Counted from the stretch's first letter, positions 16,202 to 25,310 are shown. The stretch: 64,000 nucleotides of DNA from PALSA-270 sp963770915 (GCA_963770915.1 CAVYRG010000001.1:3410001-3474000), one strand, 5' to 3'. Program-made: numbers and translations. The notes: generated by a model not told the origin, from the sequence alone.

Positions 16202-18166
16202 ATGACCGCAAGCGCCTCACGTGTTCTCCGCCTGCCCACGCAACGTGAAGCTCCCCCGCGCGGCCCTTTGGGCCGCTTATTGCTGAGCGGTCATCGCATG
16301 GATGAAGAAGAGCCAGGCGAGCGCGGCCACCCCTGGTACGGAGTGTTGTGGCTTACCGGCGTGGATTATTTTTCAACTCTGGGATACCAGCCGGGCATCG
16401 CCCTGTTGGCTGCGGGAGTTCTTTCCGTGACCGCGACCGGAGCCCTGGTTCTGGTCACTCTGTTCGCGGCGGTTCCGGTGTATGCCGAGGTGGCCCGCCG
16501 CTCCTACGCTGGGCAGGGCTCCATCGCGCTTTTGGAAAACCTCTTCTCCGGCTGGAAGAGCAAGGTTTTTGTGCTGATCCTTCTGGGCTTCGCCGGGACC
16601 GATTTTGTAATCACCATGACGTTGTCGGCGGCGGATGCCGCGCGCCATGCGATTGCCAATCCATTCCTGCATCCGTACGTCGGAAATGCGCAGGTCGGAC
16701 TCACTCTTGGTCTGCTGATCCTGCTGGCAGCAGTATTTTTCATGGGATTTCGCGAAGCAATCAACTTGGCCACGCTTGTCGCCGTGCCCTACCTGCTGCT
16801 GAATGTTGCCGTGCTGGCGCGCGGCATGTGGCTGATCGCGCAGGAGCCGGAACTAATTACACGTTGGCACTTGTCTCTGGCCACTCACGGCGATTGGACC
16901 ATGATCTTCATTGCCTCGGCATTCGTCTTCCCCAAGCTGGCTTTGGGGCTGAGCGGCTTTGAAACAGGCGTGTCGGTAATGCCACTGGTGGCGGGCGATC
17001 CCGCAGACGACAGCGGCGGACCACCGAAGAGCAGGATTCGTGCCACGCGCAAACTTCTGCTGGCCGCCGCGCTCATCATGAGCGTGATGTTGCTGGCGTC
17101 GAGCTTCGTGTCGGTCTTGCTGATTCCGGAATCCGCTTACCGGTTGGACGGTCCTGCGGCGGGTCGGGCCATCGCTTATCTCGCACATCAGCTCCTGGGC
17201 AACGGCTTCGGCACGATGTACGACTTGTCCACAATATTGATCCTCTGGTTTGCCGGCGCCTCGGCTATGACCGGCCTGCTGAACCTGATACCCCGCTATC
17301 TGCCGCGTTTCGGCATGGCGCCTCGCTGGGTTTTGTACCGGCGTCCGCTGGTATTGGCATTGCTGTTGGTGGATATTGCGTTGACGCTGATCTTCCGCGC
17401 CAGCGTCGAAGCCCAGGGCGGCGCGTACGCCACCGGTGTTCTGGTTTTGATGTTCTCCGCTGCGGTTGCGGTCGCCCTAGCGTTCTGGCAGGAGTGCCAT
17501 CTCCGCACGCCCCTCAGCGTCCTGCGGGCAGGCTATTTCATACTCGTTACCTTGGTCTTTGCTTATACGCTGGTGGCGAACGTGATCGAGCGACCTGACG
17601 GCATCATCATCGCCAGCGTTTTTATTGCGCTGCTGCTCTCATTCAGCGGCCTCAGCCGTTATCACCGCTCGACCGAGATGCGGGTCTCGGAAGTGACGTT
17701 TGTAAACGAAGATTCCAGCGAACTCTGGTCCTCTATCGCAGGGAGAAAAGTCAACCTGGTTCCTCACAGCACGTCCAGCCCGGAATATCGAACGGTACTC
17801 GCGACGAAGATTCACCAACACTACAAGATTGCAGGTCCGTTGGCCTTTCTTCACGTCAATCTCATGGATAATCGAAGCGAATTTCTGTCGCCTTTGCGCT
17901 TGCGAGTCTTTCGGGAGGAAGACCACATCGTAATTGAAGTGTGGGGAGCGGTGGCAATTGCCAACTCCATTGCGTATCTCGCGGAGCTCTTGAATCCGAT
18001 CAGTATGGTCCTTGGCCTTACCCGCCGTAATCTTATGAAGCAGTCGCTGGATTATCTGTTTTGGGGCGAGGGGGAGACTGGTCTGATGGTGTATTCGATC
18101 CTGGTCCGATATTGGGAGTGGACCCATCGTGGCGATTCTCCCCGTATCTTCTTAATGAGCGGATAG
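16202..18166 (+). CDS. APC-superfamily permease
   Basis: 654 residues. After a short cytoplasmic N-terminus, GVDYFSTLGYQPGIALLAAG starts a series of about 11-12 membrane helices through residue 480. A soluble C-terminal domain of about 170 residues follows. The TLGYQPG and GFETGVSVMP segments resemble amino-acid/polyamine or Kup-like transporters of the APC superfamily. The substrate cannot be told from sequence. The gene is monocistronic and ends 330 bases before the hydrogenase promoter. It could be an amino-acid or K+ transporter; the long soluble tail may be regulatory. Confidence 0.75.
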   Translation: MTASASRVLRLPTQREAPPRGPLGRLLLSGHRMDEEEPGERGHPWYGVLWLTGVDYFSTLGYQPGIALLAAGVLSVTATGALVLVTLFAAVPVYAEVARRSYAGQGSIALLENLFSGWKSKVFVLILLGFAGTDFVITMTLSAADAARHAIANPFLHPYVGNAQVGLTLGLLILLAAVFFMGFREAINLATLVAVPYLLLNVAVLARGMWLIAQEPELITRWHLSLATHGDWTMIFIASAFVFPKLALGLSGFETGVSVMPLVAGDPADDSGGPPKSRIRATRKLLLAAALIMSVMLLASSFVSVLLIPESAYRLDGPAAGRAIAYLAHQLLGNGFGTMYDLSTILILWFAGASAMTGLLNLIPRYLPRFGMAPRWVLYRRPLVLALLLVDIALTLIFRASVEAQGGAYATGVLVLMFSAAVAVALAFWQECHLRTPLSVLRAGYFILVTLVFAYTLVANVIERPDGIIIASVFIALLLSFSGLSRYHRSTEMRVSEVTFVNEDSSELWSSIAGRKVNLVPHSTSSPEYRTVLATKIHQHYKIAGPLAFLHVNLMDNRSEFLSPLRLRVFREEDHIVIEVWGAVAIANSIAYLAELLNPISMVLGLTRRNLMKQSLDYLFWGEGETGLMVYSILVRYWEWTHRGDSPRIFLMSG

Positions 18167-18332
18167 CCCAGGTCCTGTGAATCTGTATACCCCGGTGGCA
18201 TCACAAACGCTGATCGCATTTCAGTGCAAAGGAATCCTGCCGGACTCGATGAAAATATCCACCACCCACAGCACTTGACGTCCTCGGAGTTCTTACCTCG
18301 GCTGCGCGTCTGTTTGCGCGTTCCGACAAGAG

Positions 18333-18428
18333 GATGGGACTTCGGCTCCGGTCTCCAAAACCTTGGCGCCGGAAATGACCAAACGGAACGCACGTGGTAA
18401 GGCGCAGGTCCGGTGCAAGTCCTCCATC
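18333..18428 (+). other. Possible structured RNA segment
   Basis: GATGG-GACTT (18333-18342) can pair with AAGTC-CCATC (18417-18421 and 18424-18428, two-base bulge). This encloses a stacked hairpin, TCCGG (18347-18351) with CCGGA (18369-18373) and CCAA (18355-18358) with TTGG (18363-18366), and a short GCAC/GTGC helix. The segment GGTGCAAGTCC resembles part of the cobalamin-riboswitch core, but the following conserved boxes are missing. It lies upstream of the -10 box, so it would not be in the hydrogenase leader unless another promoter exists. Low confidence. Confidence 0.2.
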
Positions 18429-18497
18429 GCGGGGCGGGCGAGTCATTGTCTGGGCAATCCGCTCGACGGTTCACCACCGGACTAATCGTCGTTTTCT

Positions 18498-18531
18498 TCT
18501 TTATGACTTCTTTATGTTTGCGCCCTAATCT
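18498..18531 (+). promoter_or_regulatory. Direct-repeat box and -10 of the hydrogenase operon (copy 1)
   Basis: The core TCTTTATGACTTCTTTAT spans 18498-18515. CTTTAT half-sites recur with an 11-bp period, as in OmpR/PhoB-family operators. The -10 TAATCT spans 18526-18531, 17 bases after an embedded -35-like ATGACT (18503-18508). The gene starts 77 bases further on. Four more copies in this window have identical spacing. Confidence 0.85.
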
Positions 18532-18608
18532 TTCTACTTCATCGGGAAACGTGTGACCTTTTTCACCTCACCCGTTTCGTATCAATTACCAGCATAAGAG
18601 GTGCGACT

Positions 18609-19757
18609 ATGCTGCATGGCTCACTGCCGCACGCGCTGAGATCTCGCGGGGTTCCCCGGCGCGAGTTCGTCAAGTTCTGCACTTCAATGGTGGCTATGCT
18701 GGCGCTTCCTCCGCGATATGTCTCCGCGGTGGCGCAAGCTCTAAGCCAAACAACCCGCCCGGTGTTGGTCTGGCTTGAATTTCAGGATTGCGCCGGCAAT
18801 TCCGAGTCCATGCTCCGCACGAGTAATCCCACGGTCACACAGTTCGTGCTGGATCTGTTGTCGTGGGAGTATCACGAATTGATTATGGCAGGCGCGGGCA
18901 AGCAGGCCGAAGATGCACTGGAACGGGTCGTGCGAGAGCACAAGGGCGAGTATATCGCGGTGGTGGAGGGTGCCATCCCAACGGCGGATGACGGCGTCTA
19001 TTGCACCATCGGCGGGAGGACGGCGCTTGACATCGCGCGGCACGTTTGCACCAGTTCGGCATTTAACATCGCCGTCGGTGCGTGTGCTTGGGATGGCGGA
19101 CTCGTCCGTTCGAATCCGAACCCGACGGGCGCGGTCGGCCTGCAGGAGGCGGTTCCGGGCGTCAGGATCTTGAATTTGGGCGGTTGTCCGCATAACCCTG
19201 CCAACACTGCGGCAGTTCTTGTCCACTATCTGACATTCCACGAGCTTCCTGCCCTCGATCAGTACAACCGGCCTCTGTTCGCTTACGGCAACATCATCCA
19301 TGACCAGTGTGAGCGCCGGGCTCACTACGATGCCGGTCGCTTCGTGGAGGAGTGGGGCGACGAGGGACATCGTAAGGGTTATTGCCTTTACAAAATGGGA
19401 TGCAAGGGGCCTGAAGCCACCTACAACTGCCCCACGGTCCGCTGGAACGACGGAACCAGTTGGCCAGTGAAATCGGGACACGGATGCATTGCCTGCGCTT
19501 CCCACCGTTTTTGGGACACAAAGTCCCCGTTTTATAAGCGGCTGCCGTCTATTCCGGGTTTCGGGGCCGACGTTGATGCTGGGAAGATCGGTCTCTGGTT
19601 GACCGGTGGTGTAGCGACGGGTCTGGCGTTGCACGGACTTGTCAGCATTGGGCGAGCGCAGATCCGTCCCAAGGGAGAAGAGCCCCGGGGTGGACCCACC
19701 GAAATCGCCGAAGGAGGAGGCCTCGTAGAGCGTGAGGGACCACCGCACAAATCATGA
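18609..19757 (+). CDS. hyaA: [NiFe] hydrogenase small subunit (group 1, Tat-exported)
   Basis: 382 residues. A Tat signal is visible (RREFVKFCTSMVAML). FeS ligands are canonical for the medial and distal clusters: IIHDQCERR, CLYKMGCKGPE, YNC and GHGCIAC. For the proximal cluster the third and fourth Cys are present (GVYCTIGG, VGACAWDGG) and the first is in WLEFQDCAGNSES. But the usual second Cys of CxxC is Asn (CAGN). A C-terminal membrane helix (KIGLWLTGGVATGLALHG) anchors it on the periplasmic side. It is the first gene of a 13.5-kb operon with cytochrome, large subunit and all hyp genes. It passes electrons from H2 to the cytochrome. The exact subgroup cannot be set by eye. Confidence 0.95.
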   Translation: MLHGSLPHALRSRGVPRREFVKFCTSMVAMLALPPRYVSAVAQALSQTTRPVLVWLEFQDCAGNSESMLRTSNPTVTQFVLDLLSWEYHELIMAGAGKQAEDALERVVREHKGEYIAVVEGAIPTADDGVYCTIGGRTALDIARHVCTSSAFNIAVGACAWDGGLVRSNPNPTGAVGLQEAVPGVRILNLGGCPHNPANTAAVLVHYLTFHELPALDQYNRPLFAYGNIIHDQCERRAHYDAGRFVEEWGDEGHRKGYCLYKMGCKGPEATYNCPTVRWNDGTSWPVKSGHGCIACASHRFWDTKSPFYKRLPSIPGFGADVDAGKIGLWLTGGVATGLALHGLVSIGRAQIRPKGEEPRGGPTEIAEGGGLVEREGPPHKS

Positions 19758-19830
19758 TTGAGGATTAGGCTGGCGCACCTGAGACACACGAACAGCGACG
19801 GCATTCTTTGCACGGAGACAGGAAACTGAA

Positions 19831-22143
19831 GTGCCGAAACGTACTTCGCCAAGATCGGGTCTGGCTGGGTTTGCGAAAACCGATCTGGTGCGCACCTATG
19901 TCTGGGAAAAGCCGGTTCGGATTGCCCACTGGCTGATCTTCCTTGCGTTCCTGTCGCTTTCCTTTACCGGGCTGTACATCCACCACCCATTTCTAGTCTC
20001 TCTGGGCCACGCAGCCTTCCTCATGGCCAAGATGCGCTTCGTGCATGTGGTTTCCGGATTCGTGTTGATCGGAGCATTTGCGCTCCGGGTGTATTGGTTT
20101 TTCAAGGGGAACTTCTGGTCACGTTGGTCGGCATACATCCCCATCCATCGCGAGCAATGGCGGGGAATGGGAGACATGCTCGAGTTTTACCTGTTCATGC
20201 GGTTCGATCCGGGCCGCCGGGTCGGCCACAATCCGCTCGCTGCACTTACGTACTTCATCATCTACCTGCTGATCCTGGTTGAGATTGTGACAGGTCTGGT
20301 GTTGTACGACCGGGTTTTAGGCAATCCGGTCCTGCACCAGTTCCTTGCCTGGCTACCGCAACTCATCGAACCAGCCTATCTCCGCTTGATTCACTACTTC
20401 CTTATGTTCGTGTTCTTCGCGTTCATCATTTTCCATGTCTATGCTTCAGTCCTCGTTTCCGCGGAGGAAGAAAACGGATTGTTGGACAGCATTTTCTCGG
20501 GATGGAAATTCGTGCCCGCCGGTGCGCTACGGCATGAGGTTTCGAAGATTCCGGAGGCCCGCAGTTTCGCCAAGCGCCATGAATTGTTGCCGCATGGTAC
20601 ATCCGAGGAGAAGAGGGCCGGTAAACAGCCGAAGCCTCGCCCTGGTCCCGGCCCCCTGGCGCTATATCGCAACTGGACCAGCTATGCCGGCACTGGAATC
20701 GCCGCCATCGGGGTTCTGGTATTTGCCGTCCTGACCGCGTATCACACGATCGGGGGTGGCGCGCTGGTTGAGCCTTACGGAGACTTGGTTATCTTCTTTC
20801 TCCCGCCGATGTTCGTGATCCTGGGCGTTGTAGTCGTGCTCGTCGGCATGTATTTCGAGTGGATCCGCTGGCGGATGCATAAACCCCTGTCGTTCGCCCG
20901 TTACCCTAAATGGGATCTCAATGTGGCCAGCGAGAGAAAAGCCCTATTGGGCGTCGCGATTGGCGCCGCAGTCCTGTCTGTGCCTGCGATCTACGGCGGG
21001 CAACAGGCATATCGCTACACCGATGCCGTTTCATTCTGCGGCGCTTCTTGCCACTCCATGACTCCGGAATTCGTGACTTATCAGCGTTCACCGCATGCCC
21101 ACGTGGAATGCGCGCAGTGTCATGTCGGACCGGGAAACGCGGGCTACATCGAATCCAAGATTCGCGGCGTGACTGAACTCGTCGAAACCCTTCAGGATAA
21201 CTATCCCAGACCAATCCCGGTCTCAGTGACCGCCTTGCGCCCGGTACGGGGCAACTGCGAGCGGTGTCACTGGCCGGCTAATTTCTTCGGATCACGAGAG
21301 CTGCGCCGGACGTACTTCCTGTCGGACGAACAGAACACGCCCTGGGAGATCGACATGTTGGTTCGGATTGGGGGCGGCGGAAGGCTCGCAGACGGATCGC
21401 GAATGGGAATTCACTGGCATGTCGCCAGCAAGGTGGAGTATGTCGCCAGCGACCCTGACCGTCAGAATATTCCATGGGTGCGAGCGGTCGATCCGAAAAC
21501 GGGGATCGCGACGGTGTATACGACCCAGTCGCCAACGTCCACCACTACACCCACCGGCGAGATCCGAACCATGGATTGCGTGGATTGTCACAACCGACCG
21601 AGCCATATTCTGCAGTCGCCCGACCGCAGTTTGGACGCAGCGCTGGCTGGCGGAATGATTGACCACTCTCTCCCGTTCATCAAGCAGGAGGGAATAGCGG
21701 CGCTGGCGGGGACGTATGCCGACCGGGAACACGCCCTGCGCGGAATCCAAAACACGTTGCTTACTTACTACCAGAAAACCTATCCTCGGATTTATGCGGA
21801 GAAGCAGCCCGCAATCAAGACCGCGGTTGACTATTTACAAAACACTTACGATCACTATTTCTTTCCGTCCATGAAAGTGCGCTGGGACACCTATCACACG
21901 GACAACACGCACTTCGAGTCAGTAGGCTGTTTTCGCTGTCATGACGGCCAGCACAAGAGTGTCAACGGAACTGTTATTCCATCGGGGTGCAACGAGTGCC
22001 ACATAATTCTGCGCCAAGGCAAGCCGGGAAGCATGCAGACCGCGAGCGGGCCCGAGGGGCTGACTTTCCAACACCCTGTCGATATCGGAGGCATTTGGGA
22101 GTCGCAGCCTTGCAGTTCCTGCCACACGGGAGGATCGCTGTGA
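19831..22143 (+). CDS. Hydrogenase cytochrome b fused to a multihaem cytochrome c
   Basis: 770 residues, GTG start. Residues about 20-235 form a four-helix HyaC-like cytochrome b (VRIAHWLIFLAFLSLSFTGLY; HYFLMFVFFAFIIFHVYASV). Two more helices (about 285-345) and a third near 370-390 follow. Then comes a periplasmic NapC/NirT-like part with seven haem motifs: CGASCH (a CX3CH form), CAQCH, CERCH, CVDCH, CFRCH, CNECH and CSSCH. The b domain should take electrons from the small subunit and the c domain should carry them on to quinone or periplasmic cytochromes. Such a single-chain fusion is unusual compared with the separate HyaC or NrfH/NapC proteins. The direction of flow is inferred. Confidence 0.9.
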   Translation: MPKRTSPRSGLAGFAKTDLVRTYVWEKPVRIAHWLIFLAFLSLSFTGLYIHHPFLVSLGHAAFLMAKMRFVHVVSGFVLIGAFALRVYWFFKGNFWSRWSAYIPIHREQWRGMGDMLEFYLFMRFDPGRRVGHNPLAALTYFIIYLLILVEIVTGLVLYDRVLGNPVLHQFLAWLPQLIEPAYLRLIHYFLMFVFFAFIIFHVYASVLVSAEEENGLLDSIFSGWKFVPAGALRHEVSKIPEARSFAKRHELLPHGTSEEKRAGKQPKPRPGPGPLALYRNWTSYAGTGIAAIGVLVFAVLTAYHTIGGGALVEPYGDLVIFFLPPMFVILGVVVVLVGMYFEWIRWRMHKPLSFARYPKWDLNVASERKALLGVAIGAAVLSVPAIYGGQQAYRYTDAVSFCGASCHSMTPEFVTYQRSPHAHVECAQCHVGPGNAGYIESKIRGVTELVETLQDNYPRPIPVSVTALRPVRGNCERCHWPANFFGSRELRRTYFLSDEQNTPWEIDMLVRIGGGGRLADGSRMGIHWHVASKVEYVASDPDRQNIPWVRAVDPKTGIATVYTTQSPTSTTTPTGEIRTMDCVDCHNRPSHILQSPDRSLDAALAGGMIDHSLPFIKQEGIAALAGTYADREHALRGIQNTLLTYYQKTYPRIYAEKQPAIKTAVDYLQNTYDHYFFPSMKVRWDTYHTDNTHFESVGCFRCHDGQHKSVNGTVIPSGCNECHIILRQGKPGSMQTASGPEGLTFQHPVDIGGIWESQPCSSCHTGGSL

Positions 22144-22239
22144 TCAGATTCGACTGGCACGGCGGAAATCTTTGGAGGCCGCGTGCACATGCGGCGCGAC
22201 GTACAGAACTTTAGATATAGAGCAGGTTAGGAGATGCCT

Positions 22240-22431
22240 ATGAACGGAACGCGAGCGTTGAGGGTTATTGCCTTTATGTCGATCTCGGTCGGTGCCGGTA
22301 TCCTCAGCCATCCGGCCTGGGGCTTCGTCATTTTCGGGATACTGGTACTAATCGACACCTTCGTGATCAAGAGTCCACCGCCGGCGCCAGTGGACAACGC
22401 TTTGACTGAAGACGAGGTGACCAAGCCGTAG
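22240..22431 (+). CDS. Small two-helix membrane protein in the hydrogenase operon
   Basis: 63 residues. I chose the ATG at 22240 because TAGGAG lies six bases upstream; the ATG at 22234 touches that site. Two hydrophobic segments (VIAFMSISVGAGIL and WGFVIFGILVLIDTFVI) are followed by a Pro-rich acidic tail. It sits between the cytochrome and the large-subunit gene. I do not recognise it. A role as a small accessory subunit of the membrane complex is conceivable. Confidence 0.6.
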   Translation: MNGTRALRVIAFMSISVGAGILSHPAWGFVIFGILVLIDTFVIKSPPPAPVDNALTEDEVTKP

Positions 22432-22661
22432 TGTTACTGCTTCGGCATCGAGCCCACCCCTCACGGAGGCTGATGTCTGCTGTTGGTGCCGTGCCTGGGG
22501 GGAAGTCGGGCGGACGAAATCATATGGGTGGCGTGCGACAGTATTGAGGGCATGCAATTGCTCAGGCGGCCCACGCGGTGTGTGACGAGTTCAGCACGAA
22601 GACGACGCCGGTTGAGACGGGCATGCAAGTCGGCAGGCGCCCAGGCGTAGGGAGGGCGGCA

Positions 22662-24392
22662 ATGGCACGAATTGTGGTCGATCCTGTGACGCGTATTGAG
22701 GGACATCTTCGCATCGAGGCCCAGGTGGAAGGTGGCGCAATCACAGACGCCTGGAGCTCGGGGACGATGTTCCGCGGAATTGAGTTGATCCTGCGCGGTC
22801 GCGATCCGCGGGAGGCTTGGATCTGGGCACAGCGAATTTGTGGAGTGTGCACCATGGTCCATGCGCTGGCATCGGTCAACGCGGTCGAGGACGCATTGGG
22901 CATCGAGGTCCCGGACAACGCGCGCCTCATCCGCAACATTATTGCAGCCACGCAGACCATTCAGGACCATGTGATTCACTTCTACCACCTGCACGCCCTG
23001 GATTGGGTGGATGTGGTTTCGTCCTTGAAGGCAGACCCAGCGAAAACATCTCAGTTGGCGCAATCGATCTCCAATTGGCCCTTGTCGAGCACAAAATACT
23101 TCAAGGGTGTTCAAGATCGTATCAGTGCATTGGTTGCCAGCCGCCAGTTAAGCCTTTTTGGCTCCGGTTATTGGGGGCATCCCGCCTATCATCTTCCTCC
23201 GGAGGCGAACCTCCTGGCCGTGGCCCATTACCTGGAGGCGCTCCAGTTCCAGAAGGAGTTCATACGAATTCACGCTGTGCTCGGCGGCAAGAACCCTCAT
23301 CTGCAAACGTTCCTGGTTGGAGGCATGGCCACCTCGCTCGATCCCAACGAGCCGAATGCAACGGTTAATCCGGAACGGATCGATTTTCTGTTGCAGGTCG
23401 CGAAATCCGCGCAGCCGTTTGTAAGTCAGGTGTTAATCCCGGACGTGCTGGCGGTCGCGGGATTTTACCGAGATTGGTTCGGACGGGGCGAGGGGCTGGG
23501 AAATTTCATGTCCTATGGCGCCTACCCGCGGGCCAGCATCAGAGACACAGCGGATTTCCTCCTTCCGCGGGGCATCATCCTCGGTCGGGATCTCTCTCAC
23601 GTCCATCCTGTGGATCCAGGAAACATCACCGAGTATGTTGCTCACTCGTGGTACGAGTACACGAGCGGGGATCAGACTGCTAGGCATCCTTACGAAGGTG
23701 AAACGAACCCGCAATACACCGGCCCCAAACCGCCATACGAATATCTCGAAGTCGACCAGAAGTACTCCTGGCTGAAAGCGCCGCGCTATCAAGAGAAAGC
23801 GATGGAGGTGGGTCCGCTGGCACGGTTGCTGGTTGCGTACGCCTCAGGGCAGCAAGACGTCAAGAAATTGGTGGACTCGACGCTGACACAGCTCAAGGCG
23901 CCACCTGCTGCCCTGTTCTCGACTCTCGGACGTCTGGCGGCGCGCGCGCTCGAAACTCAGCTCCTGGCGGATCGCCTGGTGGGATGGATCGAAGAGCTGG
24001 GAAACAACTTGGCAACGGGCAACCTGCAAATCCATAACGGCGAAAAATGGGATCCCAACTCCTGGCCCCAAACGGCGCGAGGATTCGGATTCTTCGAAGC
24101 CCCACGCGGGTCGCTGGGACACTGGGTCGAGATTGAAAATCAGGCGATCAAGAATTATCAGGCGGTTGTGCCTTCGACCTGGAACGCCGGTCCGCGCGAT
24201 GCCCATGGCCAGCGCGGCGCGTATGAAGCCGCACTACTTAAAACGCCGATCGCGGATCCGGAGCGTCCGCTTGAGGTCCTTCGGACGATTCACTCGTTCG
24301 ACCCTTGTTTGGCTTGCGCGGTCCACGTAGTCGACGCTCGCGGACGGACTTATGCGCGTGCGAAAGCTGGCGTCGTCGGAATTTGGGGATAA
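22662..24392 (+). CDS. hyaB: [NiFe] hydrogenase large (catalytic) subunit
   Basis: 576 residues from the ATG at 22662 (GGGAGGGCGG upstream); an upstream in-frame ATG at 22578 adds non-homologous residues. The N-terminal nickel motif is RICGVC and the C-terminal one DPCLACAVH. The 19 residues after that His are the peptide normally removed by the maturation protease. VDPVTRIEGHLRIEAQ is the conserved start. The subunit oxidises H2 at the NiFe(CN)2CO centre. It lacks its own signal and would be co-exported with the Tat-tagged small subunit. The protease gene follows at once. Confidence 0.97.
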   Translation: MARIVVDPVTRIEGHLRIEAQVEGGAITDAWSSGTMFRGIELILRGRDPREAWIWAQRICGVCTMVHALASVNAVEDALGIEVPDNARLIRNIIAATQTIQDHVIHFYHLHALDWVDVVSSLKADPAKTSQLAQSISNWPLSSTKYFKGVQDRISALVASRQLSLFGSGYWGHPAYHLPPEANLLAVAHYLEALQFQKEFIRIHAVLGGKNPHLQTFLVGGMATSLDPNEPNATVNPERIDFLLQVAKSAQPFVSQVLIPDVLAVAGFYRDWFGRGEGLGNFMSYGAYPRASIRDTADFLLPRGIILGRDLSHVHPVDPGNITEYVAHSWYEYTSGDQTARHPYEGETNPQYTGPKPPYEYLEVDQKYSWLKAPRYQEKAMEVGPLARLLVAYASGQQDVKKLVDSTLTQLKAPPAALFSTLGRLAARALETQLLADRLVGWIEELGNNLATGNLQIHNGEKWDPNSWPQTARGFGFFEAPRGSLGHWVEIENQAIKNYQAVVPSTWNAGPRDAHGQRGAYEAALLKTPIADPERPLEVLRTIHSFDPCLACAVHVVDARGRTYARAKAGVVGIWG

Positions 24393-24416
24393 ACGGGCGC
24401 GGAGAGGAAAGATAAG

Positions 24417-24989
24417 GTGCACGACTGGTTGATATCGGACACGGTGGTAATAGGGGTCGGCAATACGATCCTTTCAGACGACGGCGTCGGGGTACATGCC
24501 GCACGACGGCTGCAAGAGGACCCAAGATTGCCCGCGGGCGTATCGATTCTCGACGGTGGGACTATGGGGCTTGAATTGGGCCCCTTCGTTTCGGATGCAT
24601 TTCGCGTGCTGATCCTTGATGCGGTAAACGCAGGTGAAACGCCGGGGACCCTTACACGAATGACGGGGAGAGATTTGCTGGGCACGCCACGCGGACGGAG
24701 TGTTCATCAGGTGGGCGTTGCTGATCTAATCGCAACCCTCGCCCTAGCATCGACCAAGCCTCAGGACATTGTTGTACTCGGCGTGCAGCCCGCGAAGACT
24801 GATTGGGGCACGACTCTATCTCTTGAGGTGGAAGCTGCCCTCGCGGGTTTGGTAGATGCGGCCATGGCTCAGTTGCTAGTCTGGCACGAATCGCCGGCCG
24901 TTGGTCTGAAGGCGCACCCGCCATCCGCTCCCTCCGAACATTCCTCGGACCGAACCCTGGCCAGCTCTTGCGACGAAGGAGCCTCATAA
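24417..24989 (+). CDS. hyaD: Hydrogenase maturation endopeptidase
   Basis: 190 residues from a GTG at 24417. GVGNTILSDDGVG, ILDGGTMG, LILDAV and SVHQVG match the HyaD/HybD family, including the acidic residues and His that contact nickel. The enzyme clips the large-subunit C-terminus after nickel insertion. A tail of about 35 residues rich in Ser and Pro extends past the usual end. The gene is directly downstream of its substrate gene and one base before hypC. Confidence 0.93.
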   Translation: MHDWLISDTVVIGVGNTILSDDGVGVHAARRLQEDPRLPAGVSILDGGTMGLELGPFVSDAFRVLILDAVNAGETPGTLTRMTGRDLLGTPRGRSVHQVGVADLIATLALASTKPQDIVVLGVQPAKTDWGTTLSLEVEAALAGLVDAAMAQLLVWHESPAVGLKAHPPSAPSEHSSDRTLASSCDEGAS

Positions 24990-24990
24990 C

Positions 24991-25251
24991 ATGTGCCTTG
25001 CGATTCCCGGAAAAATCATCACCCATGAAGTGCAGAACGGCATTCGTGTGGGGCGTGTTCAGTTCGGTGGTATCGTGCGCGAGACCTGTCTGGATTTTGT
25101 TCCCGAAGCGGCGATCGGGGATTATGTGATTGTGCATGTAGGATTCGCGATCAGTCTGGTGGACCGGGAAGAAGCGGAGAGGAGCTACGAGGCGCTCGAA
25201 TCTATGGGACTACTCAAGGAAGAACTGCAGTCCGATTTAGAAGATTCGTAA
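24991..25251 (+). CDS. hypC: HypC hydrogenase maturation chaperone
   Basis: 86 residues starting MCLAIPGKII, the HypC signature with the essential Cys2, and DYVIVHVGFAISLVD in the second half. HypC carries the Fe(CN)2CO group with HypD and delivers it to the large subunit. It starts right after the protease gene, with AAGGAG upstream. Confidence 0.96.
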   Translation: MCLAIPGKIITHEVQNGIRVGRVQFGGIVRETCLDFVPEAAIGDYVIVHVGFAISLVDREEAERSYEALESMGLLKEELQSDLEDS

Positions 25252-25310
25252 GCGGACAAGCAAGGAGAATATTGAGACGAATCCGAGTAGCATTTAGATA
25301 AGGAGATGTT

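Larger units (their letters stand above)
18167..18608. other. Upstream region of the hydrogenase operon
   Basis: 442 bases without a gene. It holds a potential folded RNA element (18333-18428) and the hydrogenase promoter with its direct-repeat box (18498-18531). A minus-strand frame at 18052-18477 overlaps the permease end and has no features of a gene. Confidence 0.6.

Noticed and set aside
18333..18428. tRNA gene suggested by GGTGCAAGTCC
   Set aside because: No five-bp T-stem, no proper acceptor stem and no anticodon arm can be drawn.
18052..18477. Minus-strand frame of 141 codons overlapping the permease end
   Set aside because: It is a shadow of the permease gene for part of its length and has no domain features in the rest.
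18741..19748. Long minus-strand frame (335 codons) opposite the hydrogenase small subunit
   Set aside because: It is fully antisense to a gene with complete FeS motifs; the length reflects GC-rich codon bias.
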